Below are positions 13,643 to 25,129 of a stretch of DNA of 64,000 nucleotides, piece by piece. Each line of letters opens with the position of its first letter. The stretch's first letter is position 1. This DNA comes from Anopheles merus (taxonomy: Eukaryota > Arthropoda > Insecta > Diptera > Culicidae), in assembly GCF_017562075.2 (NCBI RefSeq), contig NC_054083.1, positions 32,471,255 through 32,535,254 on the forward strand. The letters are read 5' to 3'. The position numbers and the translations under genes were made by a program. The notes below the pieces were generated by a model. The model was not told where the DNA came from. It saw only the letters and a program-made list of their open reading frames with translations, and did not search any database.

Positions 13643-13654
13643 CGCCCTGCCCGG
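13643..13654 (+). other. Possible 12-nt micro-exon between strong splice signals
   Basis: On the plus strand a near-ideal acceptor (T-rich tract ending TTTTTTTTCCAG at 13631-13642) and a strong donor (CCGG|GTAAGTG at 13655) lie only 12 bases apart. Twelve bases keep phase, so this could be a micro-exon or a decoy site pair. The only supported gene across this interval is on the opposite strand, which argues against use. There is no evidence of a plus-strand transcript. Confidence 0.15.
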
Positions 13655-14539
13655 GTAAGTGTTCCCAATTTACACATGTTCGCTCATTCCATTCTTCCTC
13701 CATCGGCCATCGGCGGCCACCACCGGCCATTCCTTTGCCTCGCTGCATCATGCTTGCGTATGGAGGAAGTTTTTCGTCAGGGGTTCGTCACTTGAATTTC
13801 GCACAAAAGACTTCGATCGACGGCTTCGGTGAGCGGAATGGCTTCCCGGTTTCATTCCCACTTTGCACCACCCAGGACGCCGGCCGGTTCTCGCCCGTTG
13901 CCATCTGTCCGGCGACTTTGTTTATCGCGTGGAACGGGTGGGGGAGTTGGGGGGGAGGGGGGGTGCCTTTTGGGGTGACGGCAAACCTTGCCCTTGTGTC
14001 AGCGATAGTGCGTATCACGGGACGGTCGCGAACAGGACAAGCAATCGCAAACCGACCCAGCTATGCGGCGAAGGGATTGAAGCGGGAGGCAAGATTAAGC
14101 AAAGCGGGGCAGCATACAGCCAACCGTACAGCGTGTTCAGCAGAAAATAATTACAAATACGAGTGACTATTAACTGGATTTCGTTAAATTAAATGCGCGC
14201 GAGTGTGAGCCGCGTGGCTTTGCGTTTTTCCCCTTGGTGGCACCGTCGACGGTGGTGGGCCCACGACTTTAAAGCTCCCCGTTCGAGTAAGCGGTAGGAT
14301 TGTGGGCTAGCTTTTCAACCAGTAGCGTAGCTAGCCGGTAGCAGAATGTCAGTGTGCGGATCGGTTTAAGTGTTCGGCCGCGCGGGTCGGGTTTTGAGTG
14401 ACAGCTTTGCTACTGACTGACAGCCCGCGGACATCCACCATCTTTCGCGCGAGCGATCGGATCGGTGCGGTGGGCAATCGGTGTTTGTTCTTTTGCAGCT
14501 ACCGGTATTAATTAACAGCTTGCTGCGCTGATGCAGCCA

Positions 14540-14551
14540 GGGGGGGGGGGG
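14540..14551. repeat. Poly-G run (G12)
   Basis: Twelve consecutive G on the plus strand in non-coding DNA. Confidence 0.85.
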
Positions 14552-15076
14552 ACGTGTTGTGGAGACACTCGTGGGTCGTGGGTAATAATGGGTAGAGTAT
14601 GATTCTGTTGCTGCGTGGTGCAGTTTTGCATGAGACAGAAGGGATCGCGCCAGAAAGCTGTGCGCAATTGTCCAGTGGATATAATGTTAAGGATGTGCGA
14701 ATTCATGCAACGCTTTTTCGAGCAAGATTAGGCTTCTTTCTTTCAAGATAAGTGAATTGAATGCACGGCTGAATAAAGTAAACAAAAATTAAACTCTGTG
14801 TGATTATTCAACACCTTGCTAAAGCGATACTCAGCTAAACGCTTACCTAAAATAACATAAAGTTAATTTTTTCATTGAATTAAATCTCGTTACAGGAAAA
14901 AATTAAAATTTAATAGATATCCTCAATTTAAGCATATCCTCAATGATTTTAAAGGGTTTTAGTTAAGCAAAGCTGAAGCGAAACAAACTATTCTTCTGAT
15001 TTAAATTTAAGATTTTTTTTAGCTAAAAATGTGAAACCATTTTTCTGCAACAGAAATGAAGTTTATTTTTGTTTTG

Positions 15077-15090
15077 TTTTTTTTTTTTTT
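15077..15090. repeat. Poly-T run (T14)
   Basis: Fourteen T inside an AT-rich segment. No associated element was recognised. Confidence 0.8.
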
Positions 15091-15362
15091 AATATTTTTA
15101 TTTCGTTCCAAAGCTCATTTCTTAGCCGTGTTTTTCTAGCTTTCTGTAATTTAAAAAAACAAATGTGTTAATTAAAATCAAAAAGACATTGTTGCAGTGC
15201 CAGATATTTGAAAGTGTGAAACAGAATCATTACAGCCAGTTTCTCAACCACCAAAAGCATCGTAAAAGATTAATGATGATCAATAAAATGAACCTTCAAC
15301 CTCACAGCAAGTGCCGTTGCATTAACACTCTAAATGGGGGTTAAGATTAACGTGCCTCCCGC

Positions 15363-15370
<8 letters not shown>

Positions 15371-15407
<37 letters not shown>
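15371..15407. repeat. (GA)18 dinucleotide repeat, flanked by A runs
   Basis: About 18 perfect GA units, bounded by A8 on the left and by GCGAG plus A9 on the right, making an uninterrupted purine tract of more than 40 bases. GA tracts of this kind are binding sites for GAGA-type factors in flies; such use here is untested. Confidence 0.9.
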
Positions 15408-15412
<5 letters not shown>

Positions 15413-16344
15413 AAAAAAAACAAGGTGTGCAAGTAAATTAAACACCCCGCTCAGAGAGGCCGGCAACCGCATAAGCATCGGCCAAAGTTTGAAATATGAA
15501 GTGTGAGCCAAACAGTTAATCGAATTTATTTTCACTGGCAGATGTCTGCACGTGTGTTTGTGTGGTTTTTTTATAGTCCCTTTACTGTACAATCTACAAC
15601 CATCGATGCGTAAGCTCGTTACCCAAATGAACGGTTTGCAGCAGATCCTTAATCCATTCCCGATGCACACACATACACACCGTAGCCCTGCACTGGCGAT
15701 AATCGTGACGGGATCATCAGCTGCATTTGTTTGAAGATTCATTAAAGCGATGGTGTATTAATGGAACGGAGCCATACCACCAAGAACAAAAAATACACAC
15801 GCACACACGCACCATGAAACCATCGAACGAAACACTCTATTTCGGGGGCAAGAATGAAAACCCAAAAGCATGAAAAGCTGGGAGAGGCTAGAACGGGGGC
15901 AAAGAAATTAATCATATTATTAAATTTTGTTCGTCAGCGTCAGGGCAAGTTTTGGGGCGACTTTGCATTTAAAAAAAAACGAAGGGGTCCCTCTATGATT
16001 ACCATCCCAAGTGGACTGCTGTGCGCACTTTTCGATCGATCGGAGAAAGAAGAACACCAAAATCGCACACCGAGTACGCGAGGAAGATGTGCAGCGCCGC
16101 GCAGAATCGCGCATTCTTGTGCTTGCGCGCGATTTAAGCCCTCGGGACGATTATCGAGCTACCAGACGGAAGGGCGAGAGGGTGCCGCGACGCGGACGAC
16201 CGAAACATCCAGACACGGGCTCGGGCAAACCCCGTCATATCCCGTTTTCATATCATCGTTATCGTCAATTCGTCTTTGAATTTCAGCCTTCACATCAAGC
16301 AACAGCTTCATTCAAATGGTTCACCGCTCCTCGGTGCATCCACG

Positions 16345-16365
16345 CACACACACACACACACACAC
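16345..16365. repeat. (CA)10 dinucleotide repeat
   Basis: About ten CA units in the inferred intron. Confidence 0.85.
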
Positions 16366-16512
16366 TCGCAGGCGTTGCATCCGAAAAATCCATTAAAAAA
16401 CGGTGTACCGCCATCGATCCGCACCACTCTGCTCCTTCCTTAGCTTCCTTTTGGGATTGCGTGATGGATTCGTCGCGACCAGGATCGCCTTAGGGGCGGG
16501 CGATCGCAAATC

Positions 16513-16529
16513 AAAAAAAAAAAAAAAAA
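16513..16529. repeat. Poly-A run (A17)
   Basis: Seventeen A on the plus strand. No upstream retroposed sequence or flanking duplication was recognised. Confidence 0.8.
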
Positions 16530-19500
16530 GCGTGGCAACAACAAGCGAAAACTGCACCAACCTGCGCGGTTTGATTTGAAAACCTTCAGGGCCGAGAGTG
16601 TGGCTTAACCAGGCAGGTACGGTAGCACGGTAGCGCGGGGTAGAAAAGGCCATCAAAAAAGGAGAATTTTAATTCATTCTCAATTCAAATTTCTATTATC
16701 CCTTCGAGTGCAACGGGGCGAGCAATTGCAACTTGCGCCTTGCTGCCGGGATGCGACCAGGAAGGACCAGGCATGGAACGGGGACGGGATGGGGGTTAAT
16801 TTTGTCCTGCTGTCCTTTCGCGCCGGGTCGTCGGGAATCACGATGATTATAGGGGTGCTCCGCTCATCGATCGGGCCCGCTGACGAACTGCTGACGCGGA
16901 ATCGAGCCCGCTGATCGAGCTTCCTGAAGCGCTTCCGGGCATCATTATGTGTCCGCCGTTGTGGTTCGGGTGGCTGCGTAGCCACGGCGATCAGGTCGCA
17001 AGACACAGTGCGAGAGAGAGAGAGAGAAAGAGATTTGCCGCGAGGCATCAGAATTAGATTCGATCGTCACCGCTGCATCAGCACCGTGGGTCCCGGTGTG
17101 CATGTGCGCTAACCATTTTGTTCGGCCACGTCGGGCTTTGCCCAATTGTTGTTTAAGTGCGTTTGATCACGGGTGCAGCTTAATGAACGTTTAATTTTTC
17201 CAGCCTCCCTCCCGGAGCAGGCATTTTTTGAATAAAAACAAAGGGGAGCGGGCGCCTTCCTTTCCGTACCGATGCAAGCTTTTCCTCCGGACGGTGTTTG
17301 ATTTCCGTGCGTGGTGCATTTTTAATTGAAATGCGAACATCTACGAAACTGCCGGATCAAACTACAGCTACCTGATTGCCCGTTTCGGATGCCGAAAGAG
17401 GAATGCTAGGCTCCATGGTACACACGGCGTTAACACACGGCTCCAGGACAACAACCCCACACGTTTGCTCAGGTGCATTGATTTTTATGGAGACGAAGCC
17501 AACCTGTCGCGCCACGGGAGCGCAGGGCAACGTCAGGGTAAACCGGGGGTAGAATTATTATCAGCACATCCAATTCTCATTTCAATACAGCTTTCTGGTT
17601 TTCCAAAGCGGGCGCAAAGGGAAAGAAAGGAAAACAGAAAACACAGCAAGCCAAACGGGAAAGCATCATTTTTCAGCCGGTGGTTTTTGGCACAAGGACA
17701 AGAAAAATTGTTGCCCAAAAACCGTTGCCGTCCAGCCGAGTGGCCGAGGCCAAAATGAGATGGACAACTCTTTATAAATCAATCTCGTCAACTGTCAATT
17801 TTTGGTAGCTACTGTGCGAGTGCGTAAGGTGTGCTGGAAGCGCTACAAGCCATTTCGCCCCATCCCCTAAGCCCCTTTCATCCTTCTACCCCGTTGTGTT
17901 TTTAAAAAGGAACATTGGCTTTTTGGAGCTGGTTTCTGCGCCTGGTGTCTGGAGCAAACTTTTTGTGTTGATTATTTTCATGCCTCCCCAGTTCTTGGTT
18001 GTGTTGTGTGTGTGTTTTTTTTTTGTGCTTCCCCTCTTAACTCTTTGCGCCCTTTTTTGGAGAAAAGCTGATGAACCGGCATTGATAAATGATTGTGTGG
18101 ATAAATTGTATGCGGTTTGTTCGCGCGCAGCAACTTTTGAAGACGCACCAACTATAATGCATCAAGTGCATCTGCTCGGCTGCAGTTACGGCTGCATACG
18201 AAAGACAAACTTACGAGCGTTTTGGGGTAAAGGCTTGACGCGCGTTTAATTATATTGCGTACCATAGATAATCAGTTTGAGATTTAAGGCCAAGTGGAAG
18301 GGGCTTTTTTCGCGGCATCGCCAAGCTTAACTTGAATGTTCTGTTATGAATTTTGGGTTTGACCATGGAGAGAAAAAAATGAAACAAAATATCAATATTC
18401 GCGCCTTGACTTACGCTTTGACTGGTTTTCTGATTTACTTTTTAAATCACTCTTTCAGAAACATTATTACTTATCAGTATTATTGCTGATTACACAATCA
18501 ATTCTATCATCTTTTAAGTGTGATCGTTTTTCTTCACAGGATGTTTATCAATTGTCATCATTTCAATTTTTGCTTTGAACTGATTGCGGTTTTGTTGTCA
18601 AAGCGTCAAAGCGTGTAGCGTTATTTTTTTCTTTTCAGTATACGTTAAAGCTTTTTGCCTTTTAAGCAATTGTTCATCAATCCTATCACAACGTATAAAA
18701 GTTTCTATTTCTATATTTCTATATTTGTAGCTCCATGATGTACCAAATAACTAATAATTCATCTAAAATGCTGTTTATTAAGGTAGAACTAATCCTTTCC
18801 AAAATAATCATTGTAAAATAATCATTGACTCTTATACGTTTGTTGATCTTTTACCTTAGAAAATGCTCTAAAATTCAGTGATCAGCGACGCTGAATTGAT
18901 GTTTCTCTTGTGCTTATTAATCCTTTGTTTGGCTCATACCTGGAGAAGAAATAAATAAGAAAAAAGACGTTAAAAATGTGGTACATGATGATTGCCTCAT
19001 GAATAGTTCGATTGAAAAGAATAATATAATAAGGAATGATTATTATTAATCAAGCAGAAACATCTCCCGATGGGAATAATCGGTACGTGTATTAACCCAA
19101 AAATGCCAAGAGTCTTTACGGCAACGCACCTTTGCCTCCGCTTCACAAAAGCAGTAATCCGTCCGTCACCTTTGGTACCAAACTAGGACCCGCTGGCGCA
19201 AAGACACTACGCCATTTGCTACTTAAGGGATGATTGGTTACCGCGGCAAGGGTCCGTACGGCTCACAATATTTGGTCACAGCTATGCGCATTTCACGCGC
19301 GCGCACACTACTGCGTATCCGTGCGAGTGGATGCGTAGCGCATTCAGAAACTCTGCCGCCGCCGATTCAGGAACCAATCAATCCCGCGGCACCCGCGAGC
19401 GTCAATTGGCAATCCCGTGCAGCCCATGAGTGTGTGTGTGTGTCCTCCGACGCGCCGAAATATGTGCTGTGATTAAATTTCACAGATTTGTGGAATTTGC

Positions 19501-20722
19501 GGTACCCGTGCGAGCAATGAGCAATGCCAAGTGCCGATCGATTCGGCGGCGGGGCCCAATTAAACTGCGCGCGGGTACGCGGTGAGCAATTATCTACCGC
19601 AGGGCGACGTGCTGCTCGATGGTCGCGGGAAGTTCTGCAGCTTTCAGCAACCGCACCGGGCGCATAGTTGCGAAGGTGCGAAGTAATTTTGCCTTGTTCG
19701 GTGTGTGTGAGGACGCTATGTCCTGTCCCCCCGATTGGAACGTGTTTACAAGTGCGTACAGGGAAGAGTTTGCGACCCCCGACGGGTTGCAAATGGGACG
19801 GGTGGGAAAGCGGCGTAGCTACGCAGCGTGCGGTATGGATGGAAATATTTGAAGTTTCCGATAAAAATGTCCATTATTGTGCACGGGGACAGTGCAGAAA
19901 TGGTTGTCGGGTGAGCAGATTGACAGTATTTTACGTTCGTTGTAACACGATGGTTTGTTTAAGATTAAAGATGTATTTTCTCGAGATTTTGGGAGTTTGG
20001 AGGTTTTGCAATGTACAAATGATAAAATTTTTGGTTAAATTTTACTTCAAATAATTAGTAACTTCAAAATTATTTGAAGTTCGTTAAAAAATCCAGTAAA
20101 ACAGAATTGGCAGCTTCAGAAACATACACATATCATAGGTACGAGTCCTAGAATTCCTGTACAAAATCCGACTCCTATCACCAGCATCACCTCGGTTACA
20201 CTTTTTACATTTTTTAGCCCATTCCAGTTCAATGTAAAAAACCAACACACACACAGTAGCCAGGATCACTCAACGCATGCATGTCCCGAGCGCATATCGA
20301 CAGCCCATCGACACAACCTGCTCACCGACCCGTGGTCCGGCCGTCATTCTTTGCGACATTCCACCGGAGCTTTCCAAAACCGAATCGCTGCCGAGGCTCC
20401 CCTCCACCATTACATTCAGGACCTCCGGGGGATCCGATCTGCACGCGCTGTTGTATGTAAAGCCAAGATCTCATCTGTCCGCAAACCGCAACCACGAACG
20501 CGAAGCAAAAGAACGGAGCGAACGACAGGCGAACGAGGGGACCGCGCTTGCAATCACGGCCCCAAGACAGGCATCGCATCTTTTATCATCATTATCATTC
20601 ACCTCTGTCGCTTTGGCTAATGCCCCGCGGTTTTGCGGAATCGCAAATGTTCGATCAACGCACACACTCACGTATGAGGTGAGTGATAGTAAAAAAGAAA
20701 CGAGAGACGTACAACATATCTG

Positions 20723-20746
20723 CAGCAGCAGCAGCAACAGCAGCAG
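20723..20746. repeat. Interrupted (CAG)8 triplet repeat
   Basis: Eight triplets, CAG with one CAA. It lies in a 172-codon plus-strand frame (20277-20795) that I do not accept as a gene. Confidence 0.8.
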
Positions 20747-20918
20747 GACAAATACCGTGCAGGCAGCCGTGGAAGAGATGAAGGGTTGCAGTTGATGCGC
20801 TGCTGATCGCTTCTGTATTTTCGCCATTTTCGTCGTACCGTCCATCAAAAGGGAGCCCAAGTTTTACGATCACCGTCAGCCATCGTCACCAGCCCTCGAG
20901 GGAGATAACAAAGCGAAC

Positions 20919-20949
20919 GAGAGAGCGAGAGAGAGAGAGAGAGAGAGAT
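20919..20949. repeat. Imperfect GA dinucleotide repeat
   Basis: About 15 GA units with one C interruption, in non-coding DNA. Confidence 0.85.
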
Positions 20950-21116
20950 AGTGCAGTTCGTTGCTAATGGAACGCTAGCAAGCAGCGCTTGGCCAGCGAA
21001 CAGTTCCCCGCAGCGCCGTTTGAAAGGAATTTTGCTCTGCCCTGGACAGCACAGGATTGGAAAAACAGATTATCGTCGATCGGTGGAAAAACGGCAGAAA
21101 TTGCCCGTGATCGTTT

Positions 21117-21129
21117 CCCCCCCCCCCCC
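21117..21129. repeat. Poly-C run (C13) followed by A8
   Basis: Thirteen C then an A-rich stretch. A slippage-prone homopolymer junction. Confidence 0.8.
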
Positions 21130-23611
21130 ACAAAAAAAACGTCAAGAAGCGATCCTGGCGTGGTGGCGGTGGTAAAGCTCGGTCGAGTGAAATTGCTTGC
21201 GAGCATAATTCCAGCTAAATGAAAACAAAATGTCTTTCGAATAATTTCGGCTAGCAAATCTTTGCCCGCCGTCGGGTTGCACGGGCTTCACGCAGACCTT
21301 TTAGCCGCGCATCGGCCGTCTCGAATGCCACATTCTCAGACCTTGTCCCAGGGAGGCGCGTACCACGAAACACCGTCGTGGTGTGCCGGGCGCGATCGGT
21401 GGTGTGGTGTGGTGATGAGCGTTACGATGACGACGAATGTCGTAACATTTGTACAACATGACAGTGAGGACGGCCCATCACCGACGGGCGGTGTCAGGTG
21501 GTGTTCTAACGCGGCGCTCGAAGCATTCTAATGCTTTATTTTTCGGGATTTTTGGAAACTAACAATCTCCTTTAACGATTAATGGGGTGGAAGCAGAACA
21601 AATGGAGTTTTGGAAAGAAAATGTAAAAAAATGTTTAAAGTAATTAAAATAATATATTTACGCCTAAAGTTATGCAAACAATGCACAAAATTGGCTTGTC
21701 AAGAGCAAAATAGAAGATTATAGGGTTATGACCGTTTTGTGTTACAATTGAGTTATTGAAAAGATTATTTCATCAGGAATTGATTTCATGGATTGATTGA
21801 AAGAACCTTCTTTTTTTATAGAACCTTCTTCCTATCTATCTATCCATATCCTATCTTTTATTATATAGACTTTTTCAACTAAATTTTAAAGTGTTGCTTG
21901 AATTATTTGCCAAAAGTTTGGAATTGCTTGGAAACAGTTTGATTCTCTTTGTAAATCAATAAAGTAAAAAAGAGTTTTCCAACAAAATATAATTACAGGG
22001 ACGGTGGCACTCTTAAAATTAAAAAGAAGTTTAGCAAATTAATTGCAATCAAAAGTGTAAGCTACACCTAACGGGAAGCAATATTCTTAATTGTATAAAT
22101 ACTGCTATGAACTGCATTCACCAACAAATCATTCCAGTGCTACTAACCTCAGAAAGTGTATTAAGCAGTTAATAAGCCCAAAAAAATGAGAGCTCTTACA
22201 TTAATGCGACATAATTTTATATGTTGTTCACAAAGCAACCCCCCTCCCCTCCTTGCTCCCAATAGAAAGAGCAAGAACGAAACCGCTCTCCACGCTCTCC
22301 AACCAGAATGTCTCTATATCCCGCAAATTGTACCCTTTGCGTGCGTGCCTTGCATTACCCTCTCCGCCGCTCCATCGGTCTCTCATCAGGGGGGAAAACG
22401 ATTGTTTAATTCGATTTTACTTTACAATGATACGTATTATTATAAGCACTACATCAGGCCGGTGCGCGCATCAACATAATAATTCGTTAGCAAAAACACT
22501 TTCCTGCTTGGGTTGCGGAAGGGGCTTGGTGGGGAGGGGATAAAAACAACAAAATCTCACAGTAGACACACACACGCGCGCACGCACACCTTACCAGACA
22601 CATACCAACAAAATAGAGCACCCCCTTTGGCACGGTGCGTCAAGCCAGCAGACAGGAAAAGAGGTTCAGAGTGGAATGTAATACAAAAAAATCTTTGCAC
22701 ACACACACACAAACACACTGGGTAAAACATACATCGATCTTCCTCCCATATTCCATCAACACGCGGCCAGCCCACTTGATGCGATCATTCCCGCACACTC
22801 CGGCGAGTTGGGCCGTTGGGCGAGTGCGTTGGCTTACCCGTTGTTTTAGATCGTTCCATCTCTCCTTCCATCCCGTCGTTGGCCACCCTTCGCGCCAAGG
22901 AATCTGTCGCGCAACCCGAACTTGCACCGCGACACAAACACGGGCACACGGGTGAAGCCCGCGTGGAGGGACCGAAAATAATTAGATATAATTTGACGTT
23001 TGATACATGATCTTATCCTCTTTTCGCGCTTTTCGTCGTCGTCCGTGGCGGAGACGCGGGGAGCTCCGGGGAGCCCCGGTCTATCAGAAAAAGGGCTCAA
23101 AGGGAAAGGTAGAAACAGCAGCAGAGACTTCATCACATGCACACATACACACACATACCATCACCAGGGAAAGGGGGAGAGAGCTCGATGGAGAGCAGCC
23201 ACGGAAAAGGGATAACAAACGGTGGCAAAGTGTATATTTAATCGATCATTGATCTTTGGCGAAAATATTTTTCAGCTACTGCATTCTCAAGAGGCTCGTT
23301 GTTTCCCCCCTCCTCTCCCTTTTCCCTCTCCCACTAACGTGTATCAACAGAAGAACAGTTCGGCTTGACCGTTTTTTGTTGCTGCCAGGTACAGGTTCCT
23401 GCTGTTATGCTTCGTCGCAAACCTCCCCGAGGCAAAAGAATCTCCTCTCCCTGCGGGCTTGATTGGAAATCGGTTTTTCGTCATTCTGCCACATTTTTCG
23501 CCACAAGCGGTTCGCGGGGTTTTTGGGGCTACATTCTTACCGCGGCCCTCTCGCTGCGGTCAAAATGCACTTGCTGCGACGAAATGTCGTACGATAAATT
23601 ATTGCAACATT

Positions 23612-23612
<1 letters not shown>

Positions 23613-23708
<96 letters not shown>
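23613..23708. repeat. Large perfect (GT)48 microsatellite
   Basis: Ninety-six bases of uninterrupted GT on the plus strand, the longest simple repeat in the window. It creates artefactual Cys/Val and His/Thr open frames on both strands. Alternating purine-pyrimidine runs of this length can adopt Z-DNA and are very polymorphic. Confidence 0.98.
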
Positions 23709-23709
<1 letters not shown>

Positions 23710-23869
23710 TGCTTCTTGTCGCTTTTGATGCTTGTTGTTTGTGTGCCTGCAAGCGCGTGGTTGTGCTTAAATGATCAACCGAATGAGTGGCAATCGGGAG
23801 AAGATCATTATGTTATCCGCAACAATCCCCCGTTTGCTTGCTGCAGCGGCTGATTATGGCGATGCTGCG

Positions 23870-23892
23870 GCTGCTGCTGCTGCTGCTGCTGC
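23870..23892. repeat. (CTG)7 triplet repeat
   Basis: About seven CTG units followed by degenerate GCG/GCT/CTG triplets and a short GAT run. No supported reading frame. Confidence 0.8.
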
Positions 23893-25112
23893 GGCTACTG
23901 CTGCCACTGATGAGGATGATGATGGAAACACGGTGTACACGAAACCAACAAGCACACATCATCTTTTCCCCTTCACCAGGGTTCCGCCGGACTTTTGGGG
24001 AGGGCTTTTTTCAGCCATGTTTCCCTTCTCTCCGTGCGGTGTGTCTCACTGCACCGGGGTTGTCACTGTTTGGCTGGGCCCTGCCAAACGGACGAACGAT
24101 CGGGTTTGAAGAAGATTTAAAACACGATGACACTGTTGTGTCATTCGCTGGTCGTGCTTGTTGTGTAAATCTTGTTAAAATGTCACATTAGGGATATGAG
24201 CGAACGCGATGAGGGGCGATGAGCGAACGAGGCTTTTTGAGCGTTGTTTTGTTGAATTTTGAGCAGACAGTTCCAACTCCTCGTCCACATCGCCCCGTTC
24301 GTCGTCGAGTGAGAGGATCCGTTTTTGTACGAATCGAAATGGTATTGGGGGAATTTCGGGTGTTTGCATTTTGGTGTTTTTGTGGTTCTAGGGGTCGATT
24401 TTTCCCCCCTCCACCGGAGAAGGAAACATATGCTCCAGAAGCCCCGTCGACGACAACTCGTTACAATTTCCAGGAGGTTCCCCGATACGATCTTCATGAC
24501 TTCTTTTGGATCGCCCGTGCGGGAGATCGATCGCTGCTCTTTTGCCGAGGGGCCACGACGATTTATGAATTCAATTTGCACAAATTTCGATTGCCAATCT
24601 CGATCGCCAACTGCACGAAGGCCGTCTGGGCGAAATCTCTGCACTGCACTCTGGTGCTGGTGGAATTGCGGCTGGGAATTTGGACAGCACTTGGAGCGGG
24701 GTGGGGAGAAAAAACACAGGGTAGCAAACGTCAACCAAAACATCACCAAATGCTGACAGTTTGGACGAATCGACGACTCCTTGTTCGATAACGGTGCATC
24801 ATACTTCCAACAACCCCCACCTTTTTGTGCATTACTGGGCTTGAACTTTTGGGCTGAACTTTTAATCAAACAAAGAGAAAGAAAGGGGAACAAAAAACTG
24901 AAGTTCTTTTCTGCCAGATAATGCCTGGCAGTGATTTAGCAGGGGGGAAATATATTGCTAACATTTCCAAGAAAGAGAGAGGGACAGAGAGAGCGTGCGC
25001 GCGCGCGCCTCCGAGACATAATGATGCGTTATAAATGCCGTCTTGCTGTGGGTCGTATATCGGGAAGCCCTATCTGGTGCGGGCGACCCCAATTTTTTGC
25101 CCTGTCTGCATG

Positions 25113-25129
25113 TCTCTCTCTCTCTCTCT
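25113..25129. repeat. (CT)8 dinucleotide repeat
   Basis: About eight CT units in non-coding DNA. Confidence 0.85.

Larger units (their letters stand above)
13656..23600. other. Gene-free block inside the long intron
   Basis: No gene supported. It contains G12 at 14540-14551, T14 at 15077-15090, a long GA tract at 15371-15407, CA at 16345-16365, A17 at 16513-16529, a CAG run at 20723-20746, GA at 20919-20949 and C13 at 21117-21129. Clearly AT-rich segments lie at about 14710-15340, 18240-19080, 19920-20120 and 21540-22180. The last includes a TATAAATA at about 22095 without a convincing gene behind it. Confidence 0.6.

Noticed and set aside
20277..20795. 172-codon plus-strand frame ending near a GTGAGT donor at 20678
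   Set aside because: Fair codon bias at the start and a good donor, but no acceptor or start context, and the rest runs into a CAG repeat; not enough to call a gene.
22096..22479. TATAAATA followed by a 97-codon ATG frame at 22186
   Set aside because: The box lies in AT-rich DNA where it is expected by chance, and the frame has no coding bias or domain.
23365..23853. 162-codon frame with a long Cys/Val run
   Set aside because: It is a translation of the (GT)48 microsatellite.
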